From positions 1-64,000 of the forward strand of contig JAOAAY010000006.1 of assembly GCA_026418615.1 (NCBI GenBank): a DNA stretch of 64,000 nucleotides. The letters are read 5' to 3'. The first letter of the stretch is position 1, and the number at the start of each line of letters is the position of its first letter. Both the position numbers and the translations under genes were made by a program. Of the stretch, positions 1 through 8,740 are shown piece by piece. Below the pieces are notes generated by a model, which was not told the DNA's origin, did no database searches, and was given only the letters and a program-made list of their open reading frames with translations. This DNA comes from Candidatus Sumerlaeaceae bacterium. GTDB taxonomy: Bacteria > Sumerlaeota > Sumerlaeia > Sumerlaeales > Sumerlaeaceae.

Positions 1-753
1 CACGACCTCTGCTGCGGTGCCGGTCAGGAACATCTCGTCGGCGGTGAATACTTCGTAGCGCGTGAAAGGCTCATGGCGCACCGTCCAGCCGAATCCGGTG
101 GCCAGATCAATGACAGCGGCCTGCGTGATGCCGCGCAGGGCGCCCAGATAAGCAGGCGGGGTGAAGAGAACCCCCCCGCGCACGATGAACACATTGTCGG
201 CCGTGCACTCGACCACATAACCGTTGTGGTCGAGCATGAGCGCCTCGAGCGCGCCCGCGGTTTGGCCTTCGATCTTGGCCATGATATTGTTCAGATAATT
301 CAGTGACTTTACGCGCGGATTCCACGAGGCCACATGAAACCGTTGAGACGGCACGGTCACGATCTCGAGGCCGCGGGTGTATACTTCGGGCGGATAGAGC
401 GAAATCGGCGCCGCAATGATGAACACGGTGGGGCGCGGGCAATTGGCTGGGTTCAGGCCGAGATCGCCCGTGCCGCGGGTGACCACGAGCCGGACATAAC
501 AGTTGCGCAGTCCGTTGGCGCGCACGGTGTCGCAGATGGCCTGAGTGATCTGGTCGCGGGTGTACGGGATCTCAATCATGACAACCCGCGCCGAATCGTA
601 CAGCCGGTCGAGGTGCTGCTTGAGCCGGAAAACGCAGCCGTCATAGACACGCAGCCCCTCAAAGACGCCGTCGCCATAGAGCAGGCCGTGATCAAAAACG
701 CTGACTCGTGCCTCCGCTTTGTCGCATAATTGTCCGTCAAGCCAAATTTGCAT
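1..753 (-). CDS. ilvE: Branched-chain amino acid aminotransferase, class IV PLP enzyme (C-terminus beyond window)
   Basis: The reading frame is open from the ATG at 753 to the window edge (251 codons). It carries class IV aminotransferase hallmarks: DHGLLYGDGVFEGLR near residues 21-35, the PLP lysine at about K149 in RVKSLNYLNN, VECTADNVFIV, and FLTGTAAEV at the edge, where the substrate-binding loop lies. The family interconverts Leu, Ile and Val with their 2-keto acids using 2-oxoglutarate/glutamate. The family is usually 290-310 residues, so roughly 40 are missing. A GGAGG lies about 12 bases before the ATG, slightly far for a ribosome site. D-amino acid aminotransferase or aminodeoxychorismate lyase are alternatives within the fold, but the LNNIMAKIEG and TADNVF blocks fit IlvE best. 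Confidence 0.9.
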   Translation of the reverse strand, partial: MQIWLDGQLCDKAEARVSVFDHGLLYGDGVFEGLRVYDGCVFRLKQHLDRLYDSARVVMIEIPYTRDQITQAICDTVRANGLRNCYVRLVVTRGTGDLGLNPANCPRPTVFIIAAPISLYPPEVYTRGLEIVTVPSQRFHVASWNPRVKSLNYLNNIMAKIEGQTAGALEALMLDHNGYVVECTADNVFIVRGGVLFTPPAYLGALRGITQAAVIDLATGFGWTVRHEPFTRYEVFTADEMFLTGTAAEVV

Positions 754-1246
754 GATGCCGCAAAGCCTCCGGTCTCGGGGGCTGGCGCGTCTGCGCGAGC
801 CCCCGCACCATCAGGGCACAAGTCGTGCGGCTGGGTATTCGGGCGCGAAGAAACGCAACTTCCCGCCGCGGAGGGTTGGAGGCACACAAGAGCGCGTGAG
901 CGGCGGGGAAGACAGAGCGCTGACTCAAAGCAGCGCGGGGAAAAACGAGTTTTCGCGCGGAGGCGCTGGGGCGCAGGGAAAACCCTTTTCCACAGTGAAC
1001 AGTCTCCGGTTCGCCAAGTGCCGCCAAGACTCCTCGCATCACGAAGCGAGGCAGAGAACTTCCCGCTTGGTCGGTGCCGGTGAGGTGCCTACGGCGCTGA
1101 TCGAATCGAGCGCGCCGACATTAGGAAGCCATGAGGCCGAATCACGAATCGCGGGCGCCGCGCTCTCGCTGTGCCGGGCGATTTTCTGTGCGGTCCTTGG
1201 CGCCCTGTGCGCCGCCGAGTCAGGTCCGGGGCTCTCCGGCCGCGCC
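754..1246. other. Intergenic stretch, no gene recognised
   Basis: About 490 bases lie between the ilvE start and the end of the GNAT gene. Open frames exist on both strands, but none has protein-like composition or a ribosome site, and they conflict with each other. I see no tRNA, terminator or repeat here. The promoter of ilvE should lie in the first part. Confidence 0.5.
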
Positions 1247-1696
1247 CTACAGTTGCGCCTCCATGTCAATGTGGGGGATATTGCAGTCGGGGTATATTTC
1301 ACCAAACGGTTTGAAGCCGAAACGGGCATAAAAGCCTTGGGCGTGGGTCTGAGCCGATAGAACGACCCGGCGGAACCCGCGGCGCCGGGCCTCCATGAGA
1401 AGAGCCTGCATGATGGCGGCGCCGCAGCCGCTTGCTCGCGCCCTACGCCGGACGGCCATGCGGCCGATGTGCGCCGTAGCCGGATCGGTCGCGTCCGGGT
1501 AAAGGCGACCCGTACCGGCGGCCCAGCCGTCGGCTCCGCGCGCCAGCACATGATAGGCGATCGGGTCTATGTCGTCAGTCTCCATTTCCACCGGCACGCC
1601 CTGCTCAGTGACAAACACCTCCATGCGGATGCGCAGGCATTCCGCACCGTCGGGCGAACCCCATTCGGCAGGCTCGACCCGCCACTGGGCCGTCAC
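1247..1696 (-). CDS. GNAT family N-acetyltransferase (YjcF/ElaA-like)
   Basis: This 149-residue protein has the single-domain GNAT layout: VFVTEQGVP near the N-terminus, the beta4 block AHIGRMAVRRRARASG followed by a degenerate acetyl-CoA loop (ASGCGAA in place of RGxGxG), then VVLSAQTHAQGFYARFGF and a closing P-H-I-D-M. These motifs are typical of the YjcF/ElaA group, whose substrates are mostly unknown. The GTG at 1696 is chosen because GAGGAG stands six bases before it and the start overlaps the terC stop as GTGA, implying translational coupling. An upstream ATG at 1762 is possible but would overlap terC by 70 bases. Confidence 0.8.
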   Translation of the reverse strand: MTAQWRVEPAEWGSPDGAECLRIRMEVFVTEQGVPVEMETDDIDPIAYHVLARGADGWAAGTGRLYPDATDPATAHIGRMAVRRRARASGCGAAIMQALLMEARRRGFRRVVLSAQTHAQGFYARFGFKPFGEIYPDCNIPHIDMEAQL

Positions 1697-2424
1697 ATCC
1701 CGCTCCTCAACCGCACGGGCTCCGCTTGTCCGCGCAGGCGGATATTGAGCATCTCGACGCACACCGAGAACGCCATGGCGAAGTAAGTATAACCTTTGGG
1801 GATCGCGTGGTGGAACGACTCGGCCACAAGATTCACGCCGATCAGGACGAGGAAGGCCAGCGCCAGCATGCGCACCGTCGGGTGACGGTCCACAAAATGA
1901 CTGATCGGGTTGATGAAGAACATCATGAGCGCCACGGAGGTCACGACGGCCGCAATCATCACCGGCACATGCTCGACCATGCCCACCGCTGTGATGACCG
2001 AGTCGAGGGAAAACACGACATCAATCATGAAGATCTGTGCCAGAACAGACGCGAGCGAAGAGGCGACGACTTCGCCGTGTCCCCCCGCTGCTCCCTCCAG
2101 TTTGTGGTGAATCTCCATGGTGGCTTTGGCGATGAGAAAAAGGCCGCCGACGCACAGGATGAGATCGCGGCCTGAAATGCCGTGTCCGAGCACGGTGAAT
2201 AGCGGCTTGTTGAGCCGCATGATGAGTCCGAGGAAACACAACAGCAAAATACGCGACACCATGGCGACGGTCAGTCCCAGCCGCCTCGCGCGCGCCTGCT
2301 GCTCGCGCGGCAACCGCCCCGCCAGTATCGAGATGAACACAATGTTGTCGATGCCCAGAACCAATTCGAGGACGGTCAGCGTGATGAAGCCGATCCAGAC
2401 CTCGGGACTTGCCAGCCATTCCAT
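1693..2424 (-). CDS. TerC family integral membrane protein
   Basis: This 243-residue protein has about seven hydrophobic helices. It opens with WIGFITLTVLELVLGIDN, the hallmark of TerC/Alx-like membrane proteins, with the acidic ELVLGIDN motif in the first helix, and has a second acidic-hydrophobic repeat (VVFSLDSVITAVGM) near the middle, as the family's internal duplication predicts. Family members have been linked to tellurite resistance, metal (Mn) homeostasis and metallation of exported proteins; which of these applies here cannot be read from sequence. It is coupled to the downstream GNAT gene by a four-base overlap. Confidence 0.9.
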   Translation of the reverse strand: MEWLASPEVWIGFITLTVLELVLGIDNIVFISILAGRLPREQQARARRLGLTVAMVSRILLLCFLGLIMRLNKPLFTVLGHGISGRDLILCVGGLFLIAKATMEIHHKLEGAAGGHGEVVASSLASVLAQIFMIDVVFSLDSVITAVGMVEHVPVMIAAVVTSVALMMFFINPISHFVDRHPTVRMLALAFLVLIGVNLVAESFHHAIPKGYTYFAMAFSVCVEMLNIRLRGQAEPVRLRSGM

Positions 2425-2492
2425 AACCTTTTGCCTCCCGGCGGCCGCGATGGGTCTTTTGCGACCTTGCCAGCCGCGCGTATAGGGACAGC

Positions 2493-3470
2493 ATGGACAG
2501 GCACATCATGCAACGGAGTAGAGAGCCGATGAGCGGAACAGCGCGACGGGCTGCCGCGGCGGTGCTGACAGTCGTCGGGATCTTGTCTGTCAGCGTTTGC
2601 GGCGCAGCAGGGACCACTTGCACGGCCGCGGCGGTAGAGCCGCCAGCCGTTGTCCTGCGCGACATCGCCCGTGCGCCGCGCATCGCCCGCGGCGAAACCA
2701 TTGACCTTGACACGAGTCGGACGCTTTTCCTTCCGGAGGGGTGGCTCGACACCCTGACGACGCCCGGCGCAGGCATCCGTCTGACGCTGCACTACCATGG
2801 CGCGCAGTGGTACGCCATCGAGGAGCACGCCCGCCGCGGTGCCCGCAATCCCATGCTGGCCCAGTACCTCGGCGAAGGCTCGCGCGTCTATCAGGCGCCG
2901 TACCTCGAGCAGGCGCGTCTGCGCGATGAACTGGCCAGCGTATCGGCCGAACTGCGCCGCCGCGGCGCGCCTCCCGGCGCGGCCGTAACCGAACTGGAGA
3001 TTCAGAGTTTTAGTGCCGGCTACGGTGCCGTCCGGGAAATCCTCAAGTCGCCCGATTATGTGTCCATGATCCGCGCCGTCGTCTTGGCCGATTCACTGTA
3101 CGCAAGCCTGACCACTGACACCGAGGGGCGGCGCGTGCCGGATCCCGGGCAAATGGCGCCATTCATCTCTTTTGCACGGCAGGCCGCCAACGGCGAGCGC
3201 CTGATGGTGGTCGCCCATTCGTCCATCCCGACGGCCAACTACTGCTCAACCGTGGAAACGGCGGATGCTATTGTCCAAGCACTGGACCTTGTCCGCGAGG
3301 AAGTCCGCCCTGGTTCGATTCCGGCCGCGGATGCTGCGCTCGAGTTCCGCCTCGTTTCGCGTGCGGAGGCAGGACGGCTGCATATCTGGGGCTACGCTGG
3401 CGCCACGCCGCAGGCCCACATGGCTGTTGCCCGCACCATCGCTGATTTCTGGCGCGCGGCTGACCCTTGA
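2493..3470 (+). CDS. Secreted alpha/beta-hydrolase-like protein of unknown substrate
   Basis: This 325-residue protein has a basic N-region and a hydrophobic stretch (about residues 18-40) ending in A-A-G, a likely Sec signal. The mature part contains HYHG (about 100-103, oxyanion-like), a nucleophile-elbow-like FSAGYG with S174, LADSLY with D200 and a late histidine near QAHM, the order expected for an alpha/beta hydrolase triad. I do not recognise a named family. The ATG at 2493 has AGGGA five bases upstream; 2530 is an alternative that shortens the N-region. It is divergent from terC, so 2425-2492 should hold both promoters. Confidence 0.6.
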   Translation: MDRHIMQRSREPMSGTARRAAAAVLTVVGILSVSVCGAAGTTCTAAAVEPPAVVLRDIARAPRIARGETIDLDTSRTLFLPEGWLDTLTTPGAGIRLTLHYHGAQWYAIEEHARRGARNPMLAQYLGEGSRVYQAPYLEQARLRDELASVSAELRRRGAPPGAAVTELEIQSFSAGYGAVREILKSPDYVSMIRAVVLADSLYASLTTDTEGRRVPDPGQMAPFISFARQAANGERLMVVAHSSIPTANYCSTVETADAIVQALDLVREEVRPGSIPAADAALEFRLVSRAEAGRLHIWGYAGATPQAHMAVARTIADFWRAADP

Positions 3471-3534
3471 TTTGTCTTCTCAACAAGCCTCCGCTAATGG
3501 GTGTTCATCATTCGGCGGGCACAAGGGAGCGGGC

Positions 3535-4026
3535 ATGAAACCGTTAGTCGCCGTCATCATGGGTTCGAAATCGGATTGGGAGACGATGCAGCACGCCTGC
3601 GCGACACTCGAGCGTCTGGGCGTGCCTTATGAAACGCGGGTCGTATCAGCCCATCGCACGCCCGACCTGCTCTTCGAGTACGCCGCGGCGGCGGAGGGGC
3701 GCGGCTTGGAGGTCATCATTGCCGGTGCCGGCGGCGCTGCCCACCTGCCGGGGATGACCGCGTCCAAGACTTTGCTGCCTGTCCTTGGTGTACCGGTGCA
3801 GTCCAAGGCTCTTGCGGGCGTGGACTCACTGCTGTCCATCGTTCAGATGCCCGCCGGGGTGCCGGTTGGCACTCTTTCCATCGGGCGTGCGGGCGCGGTG
3901 AATGCCGCGCTGCTTGCTGCCGCCATGGTGGCCCGCAAGTATCCCGAGCACCGGGGTGCCCTCGAAGCGTACCGCCGTGAGCAGACGCAGGCTGTTCTCG
4001 ACCACCCCGATCCGCGCGAACCATGA
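3535..4026 (+). CDS. purE: N5-carboxyaminoimidazole ribonucleotide mutase
   Basis: This 163-residue protein is the normal size for class I PurE. It has [14 protein letters not shown] at the N-terminus, the catalytic SAHRTP loop, [14 protein letters not shown] and [22 protein letters not shown], all diagnostic. It converts N5-CAIR to CAIR in de novo purine synthesis, acting on the product of PurK. The stop overlaps the purK start as ATGA, so the pair is translationally coupled. An AAGGGAG site lies a few bases before the ATG at 3535; a longer upstream frame to 3265 has no protein-like composition. Confidence 0.97.
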   Translation: MKPLVAVIMGSKSDWETMQHACATLERLGVPYETRVVSAHRTPDLLFEYAAAAEGRGLEVIIAGAGGAAHLPGMTASKTLLPVLGVPVQSKALAGVDSLLSIVQMPAGVPVGTLSIGRAGAVNAALLAAAMVARKYPEHRGALEAYRREQTQAVLDHPDPREP

Positions 4027-5126
4027 AACGAGTGGGCATCCTCGGCGGCGGCCAGTTGGGCCGCATGCTCGCGCTGGCCGGTCTTCCGCTGGGCCTGAAG
4101 TTCAGGTTTCTTGACCCAAACCCAGAGGCACCGGCTGGGGCAGTGGGCGAGTTGGTGGTCGGCCGGTTTGATGATCCGGCCGTGCTCGACCGGTTCGCGG
4201 ACGGGCTTGATGTGGCCACCTATGAGTTTGAGAATGTGCCTGTGGAGTCGGCGCGGCGTCTGGCGGCGCGCGTGCCCGTTTTGCCGAATCCCGTGGCGCT
4301 GGAGACCGCACAGGACCGCCTCGTCGAGAAAACATTTTTCGAGAAGTGCGGGTTGCCAACGGCTCCGTTCGCGGATGTTTCCGACCGCGATGCTCTCGCC
4401 CATGCGGTTGCCCGTATCGGCTTTCCCGCCGTCCTGAAGACGCGCCGGCTCGGTTACGACGGCAAGGGACAGGCTGTCGTGCGCGACCGCGCCGCGCTGG
4501 AGGCCGCATGGGCCGCCATGGCGCCGCAGCCGATGATTCTCGAACGCTTCATCCGATTTGACCGCGAACTCTCCATCGTGGCCGCGCGCGGCGCCGGCGG
4601 GCAATGTGTGTTCTATCCCTTGGCAGAGAATATCCACGCTGGCGGCATCTTGCGCGAATCACGCGCGCCCGCGCCCGCTCTGACGGAAGATGTGCAGGAG
4701 CACGCCGAGGCACGCGCCCGTGCGGTCATGGAAAAGTTGGACTACACGGGTGTCCTCGCCATCGAGTTCTTTGAGCACCATGGCCTTCTGCTCGCGAACG
4801 AGTTCGCGCCGCGTGTCCACAACAGCGGCCACTGGACGATCGACGGCGCCTTCACCAGCCAGTTCGAGAATCATCTGCGCGCGATCCTTGGCCTGCCGCT
4901 TGGCCCGGCTGCCGCTCGGTGCACTGCGGTGATGCTAAACCTGATCGGATCGGCCCCCGCCACGCAGGCCATCCTGAGCGCCGCGCCCGGCGCCCGAGTC
5001 CACCTCTATGACAAGGCACCCCGCCCCGGCCGCAAGATCGGCCATGTCACGCTCCTTGGCGCCAGCGCTGGCGAGGCGGAGCATCAGGCTGCCGCAGTGC
5101 GGCCGATGATTGAAGGTGCACAATGA
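4023..5126 (+). CDS. purK: N5-carboxyaminoimidazole ribonucleotide synthase
   Basis: This 367-residue ATP-grasp enzyme opens with [17 protein letters not shown]. It has the family blocks [20 protein letters not shown] (ATP-grasp P-loop region), [24 protein letters not shown] and a late HLYDK. It makes N5-CAIR from AIR, ATP and bicarbonate, feeding PurE encoded immediately upstream with a four-base overlap. Length and motif order are normal. The bicarbonate-dependent PurK/PurE route indicates class I purine synthesis. Confidence 0.97.
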   Translation: MKRVGILGGGQLGRMLALAGLPLGLKFRFLDPNPEAPAGAVGELVVGRFDDPAVLDRFADGLDVATYEFENVPVESARRLAARVPVLPNPVALETAQDRLVEKTFFEKCGLPTAPFADVSDRDALAHAVARIGFPAVLKTRRLGYDGKGQAVVRDRAALEAAWAAMAPQPMILERFIRFDRELSIVAARGAGGQCVFYPLAENIHAGGILRESRAPAPALTEDVQEHAEARARAVMEKLDYTGVLAIEFFEHHGLLLANEFAPRVHNSGHWTIDGAFTSQFENHLRAILGLPLGPAAARCTAVMLNLIGSAPATQAILSAAPGARVHLYDKAPRPGRKIGHVTLLGASAGEAEHQAAAVRPMIEGAQ

Positions 5127-5230
5127 CTGACCGGCGACCCAGTGGGCGTGGCAACACGGTTTTCCGGCGCATCACTTGGCCCCGGACTGCGTCAGGTCAG
5201 GTTTGCGCAGTGACAAAAAAGTAGGACACG

Positions 5231-5459
5231 ATGCTGACCAGCAAGCACCGCGATGACATCTTTGCCGCACCGGCGGTGGTGATCCTGCTCATCGGCTCAG
5301 CCACGGGCAGCGCCATCACCAGCATAGTGATGTTGGCCATACTGCTTTCGCTGATGGTGGTGTTCCGCCGTCAGGACCTGCGCGCGGGTGCATGGCGCGT
5401 GGCGCTCGCGGCCGGGAGCGACGGTGTTGGCCGTGGGGATTGCTTTGCTCATGCGCTGA
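5231..5459 (+). pseudogene. Small two-helix membrane protein gene interrupted by a one-base frameshift
   Basis: From an ATG at 5231, preceded by AGGA, the frame encodes a charged start (MLTSKHRDD), one long hydrophobic helix ending in FRRQDL, and the beginning of a second helix (WRVALAAG). The frame then turns to unlikely sequence. Skipping a single A at 5417 restores a hydrophobic helix, ATVLAVGIALLMR, that ends at a TGA at 5457-5459. The restored product is about 75 residues with two membrane spans and an R-R-rich inside loop. The family is not recognised. The break is either a true lesion or a base error. Confidence 0.5.
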
Positions 5460-5560
5460 CCCCGGGCGCAATAGCGTGCAATCTTTTGCCTCCGCAGGCG
5501 TCTATTATGAAGTGCACGCCTCGCGAAATAGCACGCGATGCGGAAGGGAGACTGGCAGCC

Positions 5561-6175
5561 GTGCACAGGTCTGGATTCACCCTTGTCGAACTGATGGTGG
5601 TCGTGGCGATCATCGCCATCTTGGCGCTCATCGCGATTCCCAACATGCTGGCGGCGCAGGTGCGCGCCAAGACGGCCCGCGCCCGAGCCGACATCCGCTC
5701 CGTCGTCACGGCGCTCGAGGCCTACCGCGTGGATCACAATCATTATCCGACCTATCACTATTCGGATGTAGCCGGCGCGATGCTTGAGTTCCACATCGGC
5801 GGCACGGTGCCCGGCTTCGGCGTACCCGACCCCGACTGGCGTGGTGCGAACCCGATCACCACGCCCGTAGCCTACCTGACCTCCATGCCCGAGGATCCAT
5901 TTGTCGGCCACCGCGTCGGCGCGCCGCCGGAGGTCCGGCAGTATCTGTATGTGAACTGGCCTTACGCCGTGCAGTGCGTCACCAACGAGCCGCAGCACAC
6001 GATTTTCAGGTACGCCGCGATGCGCTACGGCTCTTACCGCCTGCACAGCCGCGGACCCGACGGCGACGGTCCAGACTCCGGCACGCCCTACGACCCCACT
6101 AACGGCATCGTCAGCAGCGGTGACATCACCTACGGCCAGATGAACGGGTTCGACCACTTTATTCCGTTTCCCTAA
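5561..6175 (+). CDS. Type II secretion/type IV pilus pseudopilin (prepilin N-methylation motif)
   Basis: The protein begins with a short leader, H-R-S-G, then FTLVELMVVVAIIAIL, the prepilin peptidase recognition and methylation segment with Glu at +5, followed by ALIAIPNMLAAQVRAKTARARAD as in GspG-like major pseudopilins. The C-terminal half is Tyr/Pro-rich and ends with a YDPTNGIVSSGDI motif shared with the second pseudopilin at 54346. The GTG at 5561 gives a normal five-residue leader; the ATG at 5507 would give a 23-residue leader. It stands alone, without other gsp or pil genes. The product should be cleaved by prepilin peptidase at the inner membrane and assembled into a pseudopilus. Confidence 0.85.
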   Translation: MHRSGFTLVELMVVVAIIAILALIAIPNMLAAQVRAKTARARADIRSVVTALEAYRVDHNHYPTYHYSDVAGAMLEFHIGGTVPGFGVPDPDWRGANPITTPVAYLTSMPEDPFVGHRVGAPPEVRQYLYVNWPYAVQCVTNEPQHTIFRYAAMRYGSYRLHSRGPDGDGPDSGTPYDPTNGIVSSGDITYGQMNGFDHFIPFP

Positions 6176-6204
6176 AGCCACCTGCCGTGCCATGAATACG
6201 CGGC

Positions 6205-7038
6205 ATGGGTGACCCATCAGCGATGGATCGTGCGCGCGCCGCCGTGCGCGAGGCCACGGCACTGCTCATCACGGCCGGCGCCGGCATGGGCGTGGACTCC
6301 GGCCTGCCCGACTTCCGCGGCCCGGAAGGTTTCTGGCGCGCCTATCCGCCGTACCGCCACCTCGGCCTGCGGTTTGAGGAACTCGCCAGCCCGCAATGGT
6401 TTCGGCACGACCCCCCCCTCGCCTGGGGGTTTTACGGTCACCGCCTCATGCTCTATCGCGCGACCCGACCCCACGACGGTTTTGGCGTGCTGCTCCGGCT
6501 GGCCGCCGATCGCCCGGGCGGCGCGTTTGTGTACACCTCCAATGTGGACGGCCAGTTTCAGATCGCCGGCTTTGACCCGCACCGGATCGTCGAGTGCCAC
6601 GGCTCGATTCATCGCCTGCAGTGCCTTGCCGGTTGCGGGCAGCCGGTTTTTGACGCGGGGCCGTTCAGCGTGGAGGTGGATCCCTCGACGATGCGCGCAC
6701 GCGAACCGTTTCCGTCATGCCCCCGCTGCGGGGCGTTGGCGCGTCCCAATGTTTTGATGTTTGGCGATTGGGACTGGGATGGCACCGAAAGCGGCGAGCA
6801 GGCCGCACGGTTTGCCATTTGGCTCGAGTCCGTTGCCGCGGCAGGCCATCGTCTTGCCATCATCGAACTTGGTGCTGGCACTTCGCTGCCTGCCGTTCGA
6901 TGGATGAGCGAACGAGTGGCCCGGGCGCATGGCGCCTCCCTGATCCGGATTAATCTGCGCGAGGCACAGGTGCCTGCGGGCCAGATCGGCCTTGCGATGT
7001 CTGCTCGTGAAGCGTTGCTAGCGCTGGCGGCGGAGTAA
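6205..7038 (+). CDS. Sir2 family NAD-dependent protein deacylase
   Basis: This 277-residue protein has the sirtuin signatures in order: TAGAGMGVDSGLPDFRG (NAD-binding loop, about residues 19-35), YTSNVDGQF, the catalytic histidine in VECHGSIH, a zinc ribbon formed by C-x4-C (QCLAGC) and C-x2-C (CPRC), then RPNVLMFGDW and a late ELGAGTSLPAVR. The loop reads GMGVDSG rather than the more common GISxxSG, and the NID motif is NVD, which places it in a divergent bacterial branch. It would remove acyl groups from lysines using NAD. An internal ATG at 6223 is an alternative start. Confidence 0.88.
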   Translation: MGDPSAMDRARAAVREATALLITAGAGMGVDSGLPDFRGPEGFWRAYPPYRHLGLRFEELASPQWFRHDPPLAWGFYGHRLMLYRATRPHDGFGVLLRLAADRPGGAFVYTSNVDGQFQIAGFDPHRIVECHGSIHRLQCLAGCGQPVFDAGPFSVEVDPSTMRAREPFPSCPRCGALARPNVLMFGDWDWDGTESGEQAARFAIWLESVAAAGHRLAIIELGAGTSLPAVRWMSERVARAHGASLIRINLREAQVPAGQIGLAMSAREALLALAAE

Positions 7039-7078
7039 ATGCCTCGAAGATCGCGGCGGTGCGCTGTAACTTGCCTCC

Positions 7079-8011
7079 ATGAAGCCGCGTATTCGCCAGC
7101 CTCAGCGCGGTGCGCGCCTGCGCCCGTTTCTCGATGCGCTCGCCGCGCGCTATCACCGGGCGGCGCTGCTGGGCACGGATCCGTTGGCGGTGGTGCGCGG
7201 CTTTGCCGACCCGGACGACCGCGGATTTGCCGCCCTGTTTGCCGCGTTGCTGGCCTATGGGAATGTCAAACAAATCAACGCCAGCCTCCGCGACCTGTTC
7301 GGCCGCATGGATCATGAGCCGGCGTCTTTTATCCGCGGTTGGAACTACGCCGCGGGGTTTGAGCGTCTCACGGGGGGCGGCGGGTTCAGGCATCGGTTCA
7401 CGGACGCCGAGGACATCGCGTGCCTGTGCCAACTGCTGCACCATGCCACGCGCGGCGGCCGCACGCTGGAGGATGTTTTCGTCGCAGGCTATGATCCCGC
7501 GGAGCCGGATCTTGTGGGTGCGGCGACCCGCTTTGTGGAAGCGCTGTTTGCCCAGCCGTTCACGCCGCACTTTGACCGCACGCGGATGCTGGCGAAGTCG
7601 TCGTTCAAACATCTGCTGCCGGTGGCTGCGCGCGGCAGCGCCGCCAAACGCATCCACCTGTTTTTGAGATGGGTCATCCGCCCCGACGATGGTATTGACC
7701 TGGGCCTGTGGCGGCGCATTCCGCCGGAAAAATTGCTGATGCCGGTGGATACCCACATTTTTCGTGTGGGGCGCAATCTCGGCCTGATCCGCCGCAAGAC
7801 GGCCTCGCTGGAGGCCGCGCGTGAGATGACGGCCGCGCTGCGCGCCGCGCGCCCTGAGGACCCAGTGTGCTATGATTTTGCGCTGTGCCGCCTCGGCATC
7901 CTCGGCGACTGCCCGCCCGTGTCCGAACTAACCCGATGCCGCGGGTGCGACCTTCACGATGTTTGTGTCCGCCGTCACCGTCTTGAATCCCGCGCCCGCC
8001 GCAGTGGGTGA
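7079..8011 (+). CDS. TIGR02757 (DUF2400) family protein, HhH/Fe-S-like
   Basis: This 310-residue protein opens with basic residues then RYHRAALLGTDPLAVVRGF and LFAALLAYGNVKQI, characteristic of the TIGR02757/DUF2400 family. The last third has LLMPVDTHIFRVGRNLG, reminiscent of the helix-hairpin-helix/GPD region of endonuclease III-like proteins. The C-terminus carries several cysteines (ALCRLGILGDC, then CRGCDLHDVC) spaced like an iron-sulfur loop. The function of the family is not established; DNA glycosylase-like activity is an inference from fold resemblance. It is the last gene before the AT-richer island. Confidence 0.8.
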   Translation: MKPRIRQPQRGARLRPFLDALAARYHRAALLGTDPLAVVRGFADPDDRGFAALFAALLAYGNVKQINASLRDLFGRMDHEPASFIRGWNYAAGFERLTGGGGFRHRFTDAEDIACLCQLLHHATRGGRTLEDVFVAGYDPAEPDLVGAATRFVEALFAQPFTPHFDRTRMLAKSSFKHLLPVAARGSAAKRIHLFLRWVIRPDDGIDLGLWRRIPPEKLLMPVDTHIFRVGRNLGLIRRKTASLEAAREMTAALRAARPEDPVCYDFALCRLGILGDCPPVSELTRCRGCDLHDVCVRRHRLESRARRSG

Positions 8012-8056
8012 TGTTTGGACCGGCGCAGGTTGCGATGCCGCATTATACATTATGAA

Positions 8057-8740
8057 TTAATACCCAGGGATGCCGGTCTTGGTGCCGATCCAGTCCACGA
8101 CGCTTTTGAAAACCGGGCACTGGACTGTTTGGCTAGTATCGAAGAGCACATCGCGCAGCGGTGTGGATCGCAGAATCGCTGGTGCGTCTGTTGTGTCCCT
8201 GTACGATCGTTTCAAGTACTTACTAAATAAATGCTCAATTACATCCCTCGGCGGGCATTGCTGATTCTGGTTCTCCGGTGGTTTTTGCCAATTTCCTAAC
8301 TGATCATTGGTCTTCAGGCGCTTCCGCAGCTGCGTCAAAGAAGCGAGAAGCAGTACCTCAAGATCGTGCTTCAGGGCAGAGGGAAAAAATCTATCCATGA
8401 GTTTAGCCGGTTGGGGCAAATTGAATGTCTGAGTCAGCGCTTGCTGGACCAACAATTTCTGCAGCTTCTGCAAGGCAGGAAGATCGGCGTGTTCATACTT
8501 CGTGTTCAAATAATCGTGGTTTGGATAGAGATCGGGAAGCCCAACAACTAAATCTTTCTCGTCACGCACCAACTTCTCGGCCGCGCGCGGGCCGAGTTTT
8601 TGTAAGTAGCATGATTTATTTTTCAGGGGAACAATAGCGATTCCCCAGCCGGCTGATTGAAGCCGGTGTCGCCAGTTGTCCCACAACGCCAATAAGGCCA
8701 GTCTATCAGCCTCACCCTCGACAAAAACCCAGACCTTCAT
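8057..8740 (-). CDS. TOPRIM-like (DUF4276-type) partner of the ATPase, putative defence effector
   Basis: This 227-residue protein begins VWVFVEGEADRLAL, a TOPRIM-style acidic strand with E8. Further acidic residues follow a hydrophobic strand (LVVGLPDLYPNHD, D70 and D76), in the DUF4276/RloB-like manner. It overlaps the ATPase gene upstream by four bases (ATGA), so the two are co-translated. ATPase plus TOPRIM pairs occur in anti-phage systems such as PARIS (AriA/AriB), RloA/RloB and AbiL, where the TOPRIM protein is the presumed nuclease effector. Base and codon use are visibly AT-richer than in all neighbouring genes. Nuclease activity is inferred, not seen. Confidence 0.7.
   Translation of the reverse strand: MKVWVFVEGEADRLALLALWDNWRHRLQSAGWGIAIVPLKNKSCYLQKLGPRAAEKLVRDEKDLVVGLPDLYPNHDYLNTKYEHADLPALQKLQKLLVQQALTQTFNLPQPAKLMDRFFPSALKHDLEVLLLASLTQLRKRLKTNDQLGNWQKPPENQNQQCPPRDVIEHLFSKYLKRSYRDTTDAPAILRSTPLRDVLFDTSQTVQCPVFKSVVDWIGTKTGIPGY

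Noticed and set aside
719-1360. Plus-strand frame across the ilvE-GNAT intergenic region
   Set aside because: No ribosome site, atypical Ser/Arg composition, and it runs antisense into the GNAT gene.
3305-3325. tRNA T-arm-like TTCGATTCC
   Set aside because: It lies in a coding frame with no matching acceptor, D or anticodon stems around it.
5231-5560. Long N-terminal extension of the pseudopilin
   Set aside because: The extension would put two hydrophobic helices before the prepilin leader, which cannot be processed; a separate frameshifted gene explains it better.
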